Shown piece after piece: positions 32,894 through 44,387 of a stretch of 48,819 nt of DNA. The stretch covers positions 1 through 48,819 of the forward strand of contig NZ_JABEQN010000032.1 of NCBI RefSeq assembly GCF_014174165.1, in the 5' to 3' direction. A model generated the notes under the pieces. That model was given only the letters and a program-made list of their open reading frames with translations. It ran no database searches and was not told the DNA's origin. Origin of the DNA: Gluconacetobacter dulcium. GTDB taxonomy: Bacteria > Pseudomonadota > Alphaproteobacteria > Acetobacterales > Acetobacteraceae. The translations under genes were made by a program, and so were the position numbers. Each line of letters starts with the position of its first letter. Positions within the stretch are counted from its first letter, which is position 1.

Positions 32894-34141
32894 GTCAAGC
32901 TGTGCGTGAAAGCGCGGCCCGGCAAACGTCGCCAGCAGCGCGATGGCGCAGCCCGCGCCCCCCACCACGATCATCAGCGCGGGCGCCAGGTCGCCGCCCA
33001 GCCCCAGCGCGATCCGGTGCTGGATCAGCCCGGTGCTGGCCGCGATCAGGTTCCCGCACTGATAGGCCACGCCGGGGAAGGTGGCGCGCACGTCAGAGGG
33101 CGAAAGTTCGTTCAGATACGCCGGCACCACACCCCAGGCGCCCTGGATGCAGAACTGGATCAGCACCGCCCCCACGGCAATCCATAGCGGCGTGGCCGAA
33201 AGCGCCCACAGCGGCAGCAGCGGCAGCGCCAGTACCGCGGCCAGCGCAATGGCCCGCGCGCGCCCGATCCGCTCCGACAGCGCGCCGAAGCACAGCCCGC
33301 CCGCGATGGCGGCGAGGTTATACAGCACCACGATCACGGTAATGGTCGGGTGCGGCAAATGCCGTTGCAGGGCCAGGAAGATTTTCGGAAACAGGTCCTG
33401 CGACCCATGGCTGAAGAAATTGAACGCCGCCATCAGGCACACGGCATACACCACCAGCCCCCGGTAACGCCGCAGCACCGACAGCATGGACGGCTTCGCC
33501 GCGCGCGGCATCCCGGCCATCCGCTGCTGGCTGGCCAGCCACACCGGGCTTTCCTTCACGTAAAGCGCGACATAGATCACCGAAAGCCCGGTCGAGGCCC
33601 CCAGCACGAACAGTCCCTGCCACCCCAGCGCCGGCAGCAGCAGGAACATCAGCGACGCCAGCAGGTAGCCCGCCGGATACCCGGCCTGGAGCAGCCCCGA
33701 TGCCGTGCCGCGCCAGTGCGGCGGCACGGTCTCCATGGTCAGCGAGGTCCCCACGCCCCATTCCCCGCCCAGCGCCACGCCGAACAGCAGCCGCAGCGCG
33801 AGAAAGATCGTCAGGTTCGGCGCGAAGGCCGAAAGCAGTTCGATGGTCGAATAGGTCACGATCGTCGCCATCAGGATCGGGCGGCGACCGTACCGGTCGG
33901 CGGCCCGGCCGAACAGATACGCCCCGACCGGCCGGCTGATGAGCGTCAGCGTCGGCGCCAGCAGGATCGCCTCCAGCGAGGTCGCAAAGCTCTGGGCCAC
34001 ATTATCCAGCGTAAACAGCACGATGAAGAAATCGCAGGCATCCAGCGTCCAGCCCAGAAAGCACGCGGCGATAATATGCCGGGCGTCGCTCGGGCTGCGC
34101 AGCGGCGGGGCCGCGCCGGTCGGGGGCAGGGGGGTCATCAT
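32879..34141 (-). CDS. MFS transporter, SHS (sialate/lactate:H+ symporter) type
   Basis: The 420-residue protein has twelve membrane segments. FLGWTLDACDFFIVLFTLDN in helix 1 and LTLISRPVGAYLFGRAADRYGRRPILM fit the SHS family, which includes lactate/pyruvate and sialate carriers; helix 4-5 has LFGVALGGEWGVGTSLTMETVPPHWRG. The start (ATG 34141 or 34138) follows AAGGA. It probably imports a monocarboxylate by proton symport. Its proximity to acuRI is suggestive, but it is convergent and not in the same operon. Confidence 0.88.
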   Translation of the reverse strand: MMTPLPPTGAAPPLRSPSDARHIIAACFLGWTLDACDFFIVLFTLDNVAQSFATSLEAILLAPTLTLISRPVGAYLFGRAADRYGRRPILMATIVTYSTIELLSAFAPNLTIFLALRLLFGVALGGEWGVGTSLTMETVPPHWRGTASGLLQAGYPAGYLLASLMFLLLPALGWQGLFVLGASTGLSVIYVALYVKESPVWLASQQRMAGMPRAAKPSMLSVLRRYRGLVVYAVCLMAAFNFFSHGSQDLFPKIFLALQRHLPHPTITVIVVLYNLAAIAGGLCFGALSERIGRARAIALAAVLALPLLPLWALSATPLWIAVGAVLIQFCIQGAWGVVPAYLNELSPSDVRATFPGVAYQCGNLIAASTGLIQHRIALGLGGDLAPALMIVVGGAGCAIALLATFAGPRFHAQLDGAPE

Positions 34142-34427
34142 CGGGACGGTTCCTTATTGCTTTTCTCCGTTCTAGCGGCAACTGGCCCCGATGGCAGGGG
34201 GGAACCGGCCCCGAAGGAAAAATGCCCGCTGCCCACCGTCCGGTCCCGATCGGCGAGGCGGCGAAAAGTTCGCATCACGAGTTCGCATTTCTCGCCGAAC
34301 TGGCAGGATTCTTTCGAATCAATCACTTTATCGTGATAGTTGTTCCCTGGCCCTTCGCCGTCGTTAGATTTTTTCAGAGGCCCGATCGGGCGCCTTCCTT
34401 TCCTCCTGACCAAGAAGGGTACGCGGC
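34142..34427. promoter_or_regulatory. Divergent regulatory region upstream of glgA
   Basis: This 286-base gap separates the divergent MFS gene and the glycogen operon. An AT-richer patch at about 34300-34375 contains the dyad ATCAC-TTTATC-GTGAT (34322-34337), a candidate operator or activator site for the glg-tre operon. No further feature was recognised. Confidence 0.4.
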
Positions 34428-36068
34428 ATGCACCGTCACCAGCAGGAACAGGAGCCATCGGGTCCGATCCGCGTGCTCTCCGTGGCATCGGAAATGTTCC
34501 CCTTCGTCAAGACGGGCGGACTGGGCGACGTGGTGGGCTCCCTGCCGGCGGCGCTGCACACCGAGGGCGTGCTGGTCACCACCCTGCTGCCCGGCTACCC
34601 GGCGGTGCTGGACGCGCTGGAAGGTCCGGTGCGCGTGGCCGAGATGTCGCCGCTGCCGGGGGTCGAAATCGCGTTGCTCGAAGGCTACGCGGCCGGCCAT
34701 CGCCTGCTGGTCATCGACTGTCCCTCCCTGTTCCGGCGCAAGGGCAATCCCTACCTGGCGCCCGACGGCACCGACTGGCCCGATAACGGGTTGCGCTTCG
34801 CCTGCCTGTCCCGCGTCGCGGCCAGTCTCGCGCAGGGGCATGTGCCCGGCCGCCGGCCCGATCTGGTCATGACGCATGACTGGCAGGCCGGCCTTACGGG
34901 CGCCTATCTGCATTATGACGGCCAGCCGGCCGCCTCGGTGGTGCAGACCATCCACAATCTCGCCTTCCAGGGCCGCTTCCCGGCGGCGGATCTCGCTCGG
35001 TTCGGCCTGCCGCCTCATGCGTTCTCGATCGACGGCGTGGAATGCTACGGCGCGGTCGGGTTCCTCAAGGCGGGCCTGCTCTTCGCCGAGCGCATCATCA
35101 CGGTTTCGCCGACTTACGCGCGCGAAATCCAGTCCCCCGAATGGGGCATGGGGCTGGACGGCCTGCTGCGCAGCCGGGCGGACCGCCTGCGCGGCATTCT
35201 CAACGGCATCGACACCAACGACTGGAATCCCGAAACCGACCCATCGGTCCTCTTCCCCTACCAGGTGGGCGATCTGGCGGGCCGCCGGCCCAACAAGCGC
35301 GCCTTCCAGGCGGAATTCGGCCTGCGGCAGGACCCGAACGTCTTCCTGCTGGGTCTGGTCAGCCGCCTGACGGGCCAGAAGGGCGTGGATATCCTCGCCG
35401 ATATCATCCCCCATATTCTCGACGACCAGACACAGCTCGTGGTGGTCGGCAGCGGCGAGGTCGGGATGGAGCGCGCCCTGGCCCGGCTGTCCCGCCAGTA
35501 TCCCGACCGGCTGGCCTGCCATATCGGCTATAGCGAGCAGCTTGGCCACCGCATCCAGGCCTCGGCGGACGCCCTGCTGGTGCCCTCGCGCTTCGAACCG
35601 TGCGGCCTGACCCAGCTCTGCGCCGTGCGCTATGGCTGCGTGCCCATCGCCTCGCGCGTCGGCGGTCTGGCCGACACCATCATCGACGCCAACGAGGCCG
35701 CGATGGCCAGCGATGTCGCGACCGGATTCCTGTTCTCCCCGGTCGATGGCGAGACGCTGGCCGGCGCCATCCGCCGCGCCGCCACGCTGTACCGCCAGCC
35801 GGCGCGCTGGGCGGGCCTGCAACGCAACGGCGCGCGCTACGATGTCTCGTGGGGGCGCAAGGCGCAGGAATATGCCCGACTTTTCCGCCGCGTCCTCGGC
35901 CGCGCGGAAGTCGGCATGACCGAATTCGACCAGTCCTCGATGCGCCGCCGCCCGCCACTCGCCGGCCCGACCGGCCCGGCCCATTCCGCGCGCAATGCGC
36001 GGGCCAGCTACCAGGCGGCCCGGCGTGGGCGGGTCCGCGCCAACGATCCGTTCGGCCGCCCCGGCTGA
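34428..36068 (+). CDS. glgA: Glycogen synthase (ADP-glucose)
   Basis: The 546-residue GT5 enzyme extends alpha-1,4-glucan from ADP-glucose. It has the N-terminal substrate motif FVKTGGLGDVVGSLP (Lys28 in KTGG), MTHDWQAGLTGAYL, TIHNLAFQGRFP, ITVSPTYAREI, GILNGIDTNDWNPETD, VSRLTGQKGVDIL and the C-terminal RFEPCGLTQLCAVRYGCVP. The family fold ends near residue 490. The last 55 or so residues form an Arg/Ala-rich, probably disordered tail (MRRRPPLAGPTGP...NDPFGRPG). It is the first gene of the glycogen/trehalose operon; glgB follows after 99 bases. The glgC gene for ADP-glucose synthesis is not in the window. Confidence 0.95.
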   Translation: MHRHQQEQEPSGPIRVLSVASEMFPFVKTGGLGDVVGSLPAALHTEGVLVTTLLPGYPAVLDALEGPVRVAEMSPLPGVEIALLEGYAAGHRLLVIDCPSLFRRKGNPYLAPDGTDWPDNGLRFACLSRVAASLAQGHVPGRRPDLVMTHDWQAGLTGAYLHYDGQPAASVVQTIHNLAFQGRFPAADLARFGLPPHAFSIDGVECYGAVGFLKAGLLFAERIITVSPTYAREIQSPEWGMGLDGLLRSRADRLRGILNGIDTNDWNPETDPSVLFPYQVGDLAGRRPNKRAFQAEFGLRQDPNVFLLGLVSRLTGQKGVDILADIIPHILDDQTQLVVVGSGEVGMERALARLSRQYPDRLACHIGYSEQLGHRIQASADALLVPSRFEPCGLTQLCAVRYGCVPIASRVGGLADTIIDANEAAMASDVATGFLFSPVDGETLAGAIRRAATLYRQPARWAGLQRNGARYDVSWGRKAQEYARLFRRVLGRAEVGMTEFDQSSMRRRPPLAGPTGPAHSARNARASYQAARRGRVRANDPFGRPG

Positions 36069-36167
36069 CGGCCCCGCGCCGTCCTCTACCCGGCATGACC
36101 GGCCGCCTGTCCGTGTGTTCGTCCGCCATTCTCCGCCTGCATCTCCTGCCCGCCGGAATCCCGCCTC

Positions 36168-38384
36168 ATGAATGTTGCCTCGAACGAAAGTGTCTATTCC
36201 CTCCCGCCGGAAGCCGAAGACCTGCTGCGGGGCACCTGCCCCGACCCGTTCGCCATCCTCGGCCGCCAGCCGCACGGGCGGCTGGACATCGTGCGCGCCT
36301 TCTGCCCCGACGCGCGGGCGGTGCGTCTGGTGGTGCAACGCCCGCGCTCGGCCCCGATCGAGCGGGCGATGCGCCGGGTGGACGAACGCGGCCTGTATGT
36401 CGGCACCGTGCCCGCCGGCGCCCGCTACCGGCTCAAGATCGGCTGGGCCGATGGCTGGGAGGAAACCGAGGACCCGTATTCCTTCGGCCTGCTGCTGGGC
36501 GATCTCGACCTGCACCTGTTCGCGCGCGGCGACCATCGCGACCTGGACCGGGTGATGGGCGCCCAGCCGATGGTGATCGACGGCGTGGCCGGCGTGCGTT
36601 TCGCGGTCTGGGCGCCCAATGCCTTCCGCGTCTCGGTCATCGGCGATTTCAATGTCTGGGACGGCCGCCGCCACCCCATGCGCCTGCGCCACGAGGCGGG
36701 CATCTGGGAATTGTTCATCCCCCGCATCGGCCCCGGCGAGCGTTATAAATACGAAATCATCGACGCCGAACAGCGCCTGCTCCCCCCCAAGGCCGACCCC
36801 TACGCCCTGGCGGCCGAGCAACCCCCGGCCACCGCCTCCGTGGTGGCGGACACCTCCCCCTTCGCCTGGACCGACGAGGACTGGATGCAGGGCCGCGCCG
36901 GCCGGCAGGCCCACACCGCCCCGCTGTCGATCTACGAGGTGCATCTGGCCTCCTGGCGCCGGCCGGAGGGCGACCCCCACGGCATCCTGCGCTGGGCGGA
37001 CCTGGAACGGACGCTGATTCCCTACGTTGTCGACATGGGGTTCACCCATATCGAACTGATGCCGGTCATGGAGCATCCCTTCGACGGATCATGGGGTTAC
37101 CAGACATTGGGCTTGTACGCGCCGTCGGCCCGTTTCGGGGCGCCGCACCAGTTCGCCGCCTTCGTCGATGCCTGCCACCGCGCCGGCATCGGCGTCATCC
37201 TCGACTGGGTGCCGGCTCACTTCCCCGCCGACGCCCACGGCCTGGCCCATTTCGACGGCTCGTGCCTGTACGAGCACGCGGACCGGCGCGAGGGCTACCA
37301 CCCAGACTGGCACACGCTGATCTACAATTTCGGCCGGAACGAGATCCGGGGCTTCCTCATCGGCAGCGCGCTCACCTGGCTGCGGCGCTACCATGTCGAT
37401 GGGCTGCGGGTCGATGCCGTGGCCTCGATGCTCTACCGCGACTACAGCCGACGCGAGGGCGAATGGCTGGCCAACATCCATGGCGGCCGCGAGAATCTGG
37501 AGGCCGTCGCCTTCGTGCGCGACCTCAACGTGACCGTCGCCGAACTCTGCCCCCACACGCTCATGATCGCCGAGGAATCCACCGCCTGGCCCGGCGTAAG
37601 CTGGCCGGTGGCCGATGGCGGCCTGGGCTTTTCCTACAAATGGAACATGGGCTGGATGCACGACACCCTGGCCTATATGGGCCGCGACCCCATCTGGCGC
37701 CGCTACCATCATTCCGAAATCATGTTCGGCCTGCACTATGCTTTTTCGGAGCGTTTCATCCTGCCGCTGTCGCATGACGAGGTCGTGCACGGCAAGGGCT
37801 CGCTGCTGGAGCGCATGCCGGGCGACGACTGGCGCAAACATGCCGGCCTGCGCGCCTATTTCGCCTTCATGTGGGTGCATCCGGGCAAGAAACTGCTGTT
37901 CATGGGCGGCGAACTGGCCCAGCCGCACGAATGGCGGGCGGATGGCGAAATCGCGTGGTACCGGCTGGACCAGCCGGAGGGGCGGGGCATGCAGGCGCTG
38001 GTCCGCGACCTCAACCGCCTGCACCGCGCCATCCCGGCCCTCCACCGCGCCGACTGCACGCCCGACGGGTTCGAATGGCTGGTCGGGGACGATGTCGACA
38101 ACGCGGTCTTCGTCTGGCTGCGCCGCGCGCCAGACGCCGCCCCGGTCCTGGTGGTATGCAACATGACGCCGGTGCCGCGCCCGGCCTACCGCGTGGGCGT
38201 GCCCGCTGGCGGCTACTGGCGCGAACTGCTCAATTCCGACGGTGGCGAATATGCGGGGTCAGGCATGGGCAATGGCGGCGGCGCAATGGCGGAACCCGAG
38301 CCCGCCCATGGCTGCACCCATTCCTGCGTCCTGGTTCTCCCCCCGCTCGCCGTCCTCTATCTCACGCCGGAGTGGGCTGTATGA
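36168..38384 (+). CDS. glgB: 1,4-alpha-glucan branching enzyme
   Basis: The 738-residue GH13_9 enzyme introduces alpha-1,6 branches into glycogen. It has the N1 module (about residues 12-110), a CBM48 module (about 120-225: [27 protein letters not shown]), then the catalytic barrel with [16 protein letters not shown], the nucleophile Asp416 in [11 protein letters not shown], acid/base Glu469 in IAEESTAWP and Asp537 in [13 protein letters not shown]. Length is normal. It sits between glgA and glgX on the same strand and is expected to be cotranscribed. Confidence 0.96.
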   Translation: MNVASNESVYSLPPEAEDLLRGTCPDPFAILGRQPHGRLDIVRAFCPDARAVRLVVQRPRSAPIERAMRRVDERGLYVGTVPAGARYRLKIGWADGWEETEDPYSFGLLLGDLDLHLFARGDHRDLDRVMGAQPMVIDGVAGVRFAVWAPNAFRVSVIGDFNVWDGRRHPMRLRHEAGIWELFIPRIGPGERYKYEIIDAEQRLLPPKADPYALAAEQPPATASVVADTSPFAWTDEDWMQGRAGRQAHTAPLSIYEVHLASWRRPEGDPHGILRWADLERTLIPYVVDMGFTHIELMPVMEHPFDGSWGYQTLGLYAPSARFGAPHQFAAFVDACHRAGIGVILDWVPAHFPADAHGLAHFDGSCLYEHADRREGYHPDWHTLIYNFGRNEIRGFLIGSALTWLRRYHVDGLRVDAVASMLYRDYSRREGEWLANIHGGRENLEAVAFVRDLNVTVAELCPHTLMIAEESTAWPGVSWPVADGGLGFSYKWNMGWMHDTLAYMGRDPIWRRYHHSEIMFGLHYAFSERFILPLSHDEVVHGKGSLLERMPGDDWRKHAGLRAYFAFMWVHPGKKLLFMGGELAQPHEWRADGEIAWYRLDQPEGRGMQALVRDLNRLHRAIPALHRADCTPDGFEWLVGDDVDNAVFVWLRRAPDAAPVLVVCNMTPVPRPAYRVGVPAGGYWRELLNSDGGEYAGSGMGNGGGAMAEPEPAHGCTHSCVLVLPPLAVLYLTPEWAV

Positions 38385-38466
38385 TGGTGTTCAAGGCCGG
38401 GCCTGAAGACGCAGGCCCACGCCCGCCCGCCGCCGGTGCCGGTTTCCAGACGGATTCCGCATCGTG

Positions 38467-40582
<2,116 letters not shown>

Positions 40583-40590
<8 letters not shown>

Positions 40591-42358
40591 AACCCATGCG
40601 TTCTCGGGTCATTTCGGGGCGACCCTGCTCGCGCCGCAGCAGACGCGCTTCCGGTTCTGGGCACCGTCCTGCGCCAGCGTGTCGGTGGAAATCGAAGGCC
40701 ATCCCCCGGTGCCGATGGCGCGCGATGCCGAGGGCTGGTTCGAGGCCACGGCCCCCTGCGGCGCCGGCGCGCTCTACCGCTACCGGCTCAACCCGCATCT
40801 GGCGGTGCCCGACCCGGCCTCCCGCGCCCAGCCGCGCGACGTGTCGGGGCCAAGCCAGGTGGTCGATCCCCGCGCCTATGCGTGGCAGGATGACGACTGG
40901 CGCGGCCTGCCGTGGGAACAGGCGGTCATCTACGAAATCCATGTCGGCGCGGCCGGCGGGTTTCGCGGCGTGCGCGCGCAGCTCGCCCGGCTCAAGGCGC
41001 TGGGGATAACGGCGGTGGAACTGATGCCGCTGTCGGAATTTCCCGGCGGCCGCAACTGGGGGTATGACGGCGTGCTGCCCTACGCGCCGGAATCGTCCTA
41101 CGGCACGCCGGAGGACCTCAAGGCGCTGGTCGATCACGCCCACGCGCTGGGCATGATGATCTTTCTCGATGTCGTCTACAATCATTTCGGGCCGGAGGGC
41201 AATTTCCTCGCTGCCTACGCCGCCCCGTTCTTCCATGCCGGCCGGCCCACGCCGTGGGGCGACGCCATCGACTTCCGCCAGCCCGCCGTGCAGACGTATT
41301 TCGCCGAAAATGCCTTGTACTGGCTCATGGAATACCGGTTCGACGGCCTGCGCTTCGATGCGGTGCAGGCGATCGGCGAGCGCGACTGGCTGGTGGACCT
41401 GGCAGCCCACGTCCGCGCGCGGGTCGAGCCCGGCCGCCATGTGCATCTGATCCTGGAGAACGAGAACAACGATTCCGGCCTGCTGCGCGCGGGCTTCGAC
41501 GCCCAGTGGAACGATGACGGGCACAACGCCCTGCATGTGCTGCTGACGGGCGAGGACGAGGGCTATTACGCCAATTTCGCCACCGACCCCGCCGGGCGGC
41601 TGGCGCGGGTGCTGGCCGAGGGCTTCGCCTTCCAGGGCGAGATGTTCCCCACCCTCGGTCATCCGCGCGGCATGGAAACGGGCGGCCTGCCCGCCACCGC
41701 CTTCGTCCTGTTCCTGCAAAATCACGACCAGATCGGCAACCGCGCGCTGGGCGAGCGGCTGACGGTGCTGGCCGCCCCTCAGGCCCTGCGCGCCGCCTAC
41801 GGCCTGCTGCTGCTGTCCCCGCAGATCCCGATGCTGTTCATGGGCGAGGAATGGGGCTCCCGCCGGCCGTTCCTGTATTTCACCAGCCATCCGCCGATCC
41901 TGGGCGACATCGTGCGCGACGGCCGCCGCCGCGAATTCGCGGCCTTCGCCCATTTCAGCGACCCGGCCCGGCGCGAGACGATCCCCGACCCCAACGACCC
42001 CGCCACCTTCGCCGCCTCGATCCCGCCGCCGGACGAGGCCGAAACGCCGCAGGGGCAGGACTGGCTGGCCTTCTTCGCCAGCCTGCTGCGCCTGCGCCAT
42101 GCCCGCATCACGCCGCGCCTGCGCGGCGCGCAGGGGCTGGGGGCACGGGTCGTCGGGCCGGGCGCGGTGGCCGCGCGCTGGCGCATGGCCGACGGCGCGA
42201 TCCTGTCGGTCGGCCTCAATCTGGGCGCGGACACGGTCGATCTGCCGGACTGGGTCGCCGGCCCGGTCCTGTTCCAGTACCCGCCCGCCGCCGGCACCGG
42301 CGCCCGGCTGCCGCGCCACGCCGTCACGATCCATCTGGCCGAGCCCGCCCATGGATGA
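40583..42358 (+). CDS. treZ: Malto-oligosyltrehalose trehalohydrolase
   Basis: The 591-residue GH13_10 enzyme releases trehalose from malto-oligosyltrehalose made by TreY. It has an N-terminal beta-sandwich (TRFRFWAPSCASVSVEIEG), VIYEIHVGAAGGFRGVRAQL, ELMPLSEFPGGRNWGYDGVLPYAPESSYG, nucleophile Asp259 in GLRFDAVQAIGERD, Glu292 in LILENENND and Asp382 in LQNHDQIGNRALGERL. ATG 40583 has AGGGA 7 bases upstream, which decides it over an in-frame ATG six codons earlier. It overlaps glgX and malQ by 8 bases each, indicating translational coupling. Confidence 0.95.
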
Positions 42359-44387
42359 CCGGACCCTGCGCGCGCGCGCCCGCAAGGCCGGGCTGGTCAC
42401 GGTCTGGCAGGATGCCGCCGGCGCCTCGCATCGGGTCGGGCTCGATACGTTGCGCAGCCTGCTGCGCGTGCTCGAAGACGGCTCGATGCCCGAGGAAGGC
42501 GCATTGCCGCCGATGATCGTGGGGCAGGTCGGGGTCGCCACCGTGCTGCCGCTGCGACCGCTATCCCGCCAGACGGCGTTCCGGCTGGATTATGAGGATG
42601 GCGGCACGCTCGAAGGGCAGGCCGGCCGCTCGCGCGACGGCCGCGTGCGGCTGCCCGCCATCGCGCGGGTCGGCTATCACCGTCTGGACATCGCGGGCCG
42701 GCGCGTCGTGCTGGCCATCGCGCCCGCCCGCTGCCGCACGGTGGCCGATGCGACGGAGGGCGCGCGCGGCTGGGGCCTGTCGGTGCAGATCCCCGGCCTG
42801 CGCGCGCGGCACGATGGCGGCATCGGCCATTTCGGCGCGCTGGCCGACCTGGCGCGGCAGGCGGCGGCCGCCGGGGCCGATGCGCTGGCCATCAGCCCGG
42901 TCCATGCCATGTTCAGCGCATGCCCCACGCAGTTCAGCCCCTATTCCCCGTCCAGCCGGCTGTTCCTGAACGTGCTGCTGGCCGATATGCGAAGCTGGTT
43001 TTCCACGCATGATATCGGGGCGATGATGCGCCGGCTGCGCATCGCGCCGCAGGCCACGCACGCGCTGGAAGAGGCACCGCTGATCGACTGGCCGGCGGCG
43101 GCGGCGCTCCGGCTGCGCATGCTGCGCGGCCTGTATGACGAGCATATCCGCGATACCCCGCCGCCCGAACTGACGGCGTTCGTCGCCGCCCATGGCCCCG
43201 CGTTGCACCGTCACGCGGTGTTCGAGGCGCTTCAGGCGCATCAGCTCGGCCGTGGCCCGCGCGGCGGCAACTGGCGCGCGTGGCCCGCCCCCCTGCGCAA
43301 CCCCGCCAGCCCCGAGGTCGCGCGCTTCGCGGCCGAGCGTCATCACGAGGTCGGTTTCCACCTGTTCCTGCAATGGCTGGCGGCGCGCGGCCTGCATGGC
43401 GCGGGCGAGGCCGCGCGCGCGGCGGGCATGCGCATCGGCCTGATCGCGGACCTGGCGGTGGGCACCGATCCGGGCGGCAGCCAGTGCTGGGCGAACCAGG
43501 ACGATTTCCTGATCGGCGGGTCGGTCGGCGCGCCGCCCGACCCGCTCGGCCCGCTGGGGCAGAACTGGGGGCTGACCACCTTCTCCCCCGCCGCGCTGCG
43601 CGCCCACGGCTACAGCGCCTTCATCGACACGCTGCGCGCGACGCTGACGCGCCAGGGCGGCATCCGCATCGACCATGTCATGGGGCTGGAGCGGCTGTGG
43701 GTCATCCCCGAGGGCGCCTCGGCCGCCGACGGCGCCTATCTGTCCTTTCCGGGCCGCGACCTGATGCGGCTGGTGGCGCTGGAATCGCACCGGCACGACG
43801 CGGTGGTGATCGGCGAGGACCTGGGCACCGTGCCCGCGGGCTTCCGCACCCGTGCCGCGCAGCGTTCCATCATGGGCATGAACGTGCTGTGGTTCCAGCG
43901 CGACGCTCAGGGCATGTTCCTGCCGCCGGATCAATGGGGGGCGAACGACGTGGCCATGACGACGACGCACGACCTGCCGACGGTCGCCGGCTGGTGGCAG
44001 GCCACCGATATCGGCTGGCGCAAGACCCTGCGCCAGTTGCCGCGCGGCACCCGCGCCGAAGACGCGCTGGCCGCCCGCGCGCATGACCGCGCGGCCCTGT
44101 GGGCGGCGCTGCACCCGCCCGAGGCGCCAGAACTTCCCCCGGTCACGCCCGACGGCGCGGCCCAGGTGGTCGATGCGGCCACCCGCTTCGTCGGCGCGGC
44201 CGCGTCGCCGCTGGCCATCCTGCCGCTGGAAGACGCGCTGGGCCTGCCCGAGCAGCCCAACCTGCCCGGCACCGTCTCCGGCCATCCCAACTGGCAGCAG
44301 CGTTATCCGCCCGGCCCGCCGCTGCTGGCCCGGCCGGACGCCGCCCGCCGGCTGGACCTGCTGCGCACGGCACGGAGCCCGGCATGA
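42351..44387 (+). CDS. malQ: 4-alpha-glucanotransferase (amylomaltase)
   Basis: The 678-residue GH77 enzyme transfers alpha-1,4-glucan segments between malto-oligosaccharides. The N-terminal 130 residues form the extra module seen in proteobacterial MalQ. The catalytic core has SPVHAMFSACPTQFSPYSPSSRLFLN, the nucleophile Asp441 in IRIDHVMGLERLWVIP, acid/base Glu489 in IGEDLGTVP and Asp541 in TTHDLPTVAGWW. Its place between treZ and treY suggests it rebuilds longer chains from the short stubs (maltose, maltotriose) that TreY cannot use. ATGA overlap joins it to treY. Confidence 0.95.
   Translation: MDDRTLRARARKAGLVTVWQDAAGASHRVGLDTLRSLLRVLEDGSMPEEGALPPMIVGQVGVATVLPLRPLSRQTAFRLDYEDGGTLEGQAGRSRDGRVRLPAIARVGYHRLDIAGRRVVLAIAPARCRTVADATEGARGWGLSVQIPGLRARHDGGIGHFGALADLARQAAAAGADALAISPVHAMFSACPTQFSPYSPSSRLFLNVLLADMRSWFSTHDIGAMMRRLRIAPQATHALEEAPLIDWPAAAALRLRMLRGLYDEHIRDTPPPELTAFVAAHGPALHRHAVFEALQAHQLGRGPRGGNWRAWPAPLRNPASPEVARFAAERHHEVGFHLFLQWLAARGLHGAGEAARAAGMRIGLIADLAVGTDPGGSQCWANQDDFLIGGSVGAPPDPLGPLGQNWGLTTFSPAALRAHGYSAFIDTLRATLTRQGGIRIDHVMGLERLWVIPEGASAADGAYLSFPGRDLMRLVALESHRHDAVVIGEDLGTVPAGFRTRAAQRSIMGMNVLWFQRDAQGMFLPPDQWGANDVAMTTTHDLPTVAGWWQATDIGWRKTLRQLPRGTRAEDALAARAHDRAALWAALHPPEAPELPPVTPDGAAQVVDAATRFVGAAASPLAILPLEDALGLPEQPNLPGTVSGHPNWQQRYPPGPPLLARPDAARRLDLLRTARSPA

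Noticed and set aside
34374-37076. Very long open frame opposite glgA/glgB (about 900 codons), and similar ones at 38362-40566, 40547-42541, 42561-44402 and 44303-46291
   Set aside because: They are antisense shadows produced by GC-rich third codon positions. Their translations are low-complexity His/Arg/Gly/Ala-rich and match no family, while the plus strand encodes full enzymes with catalytic residues.
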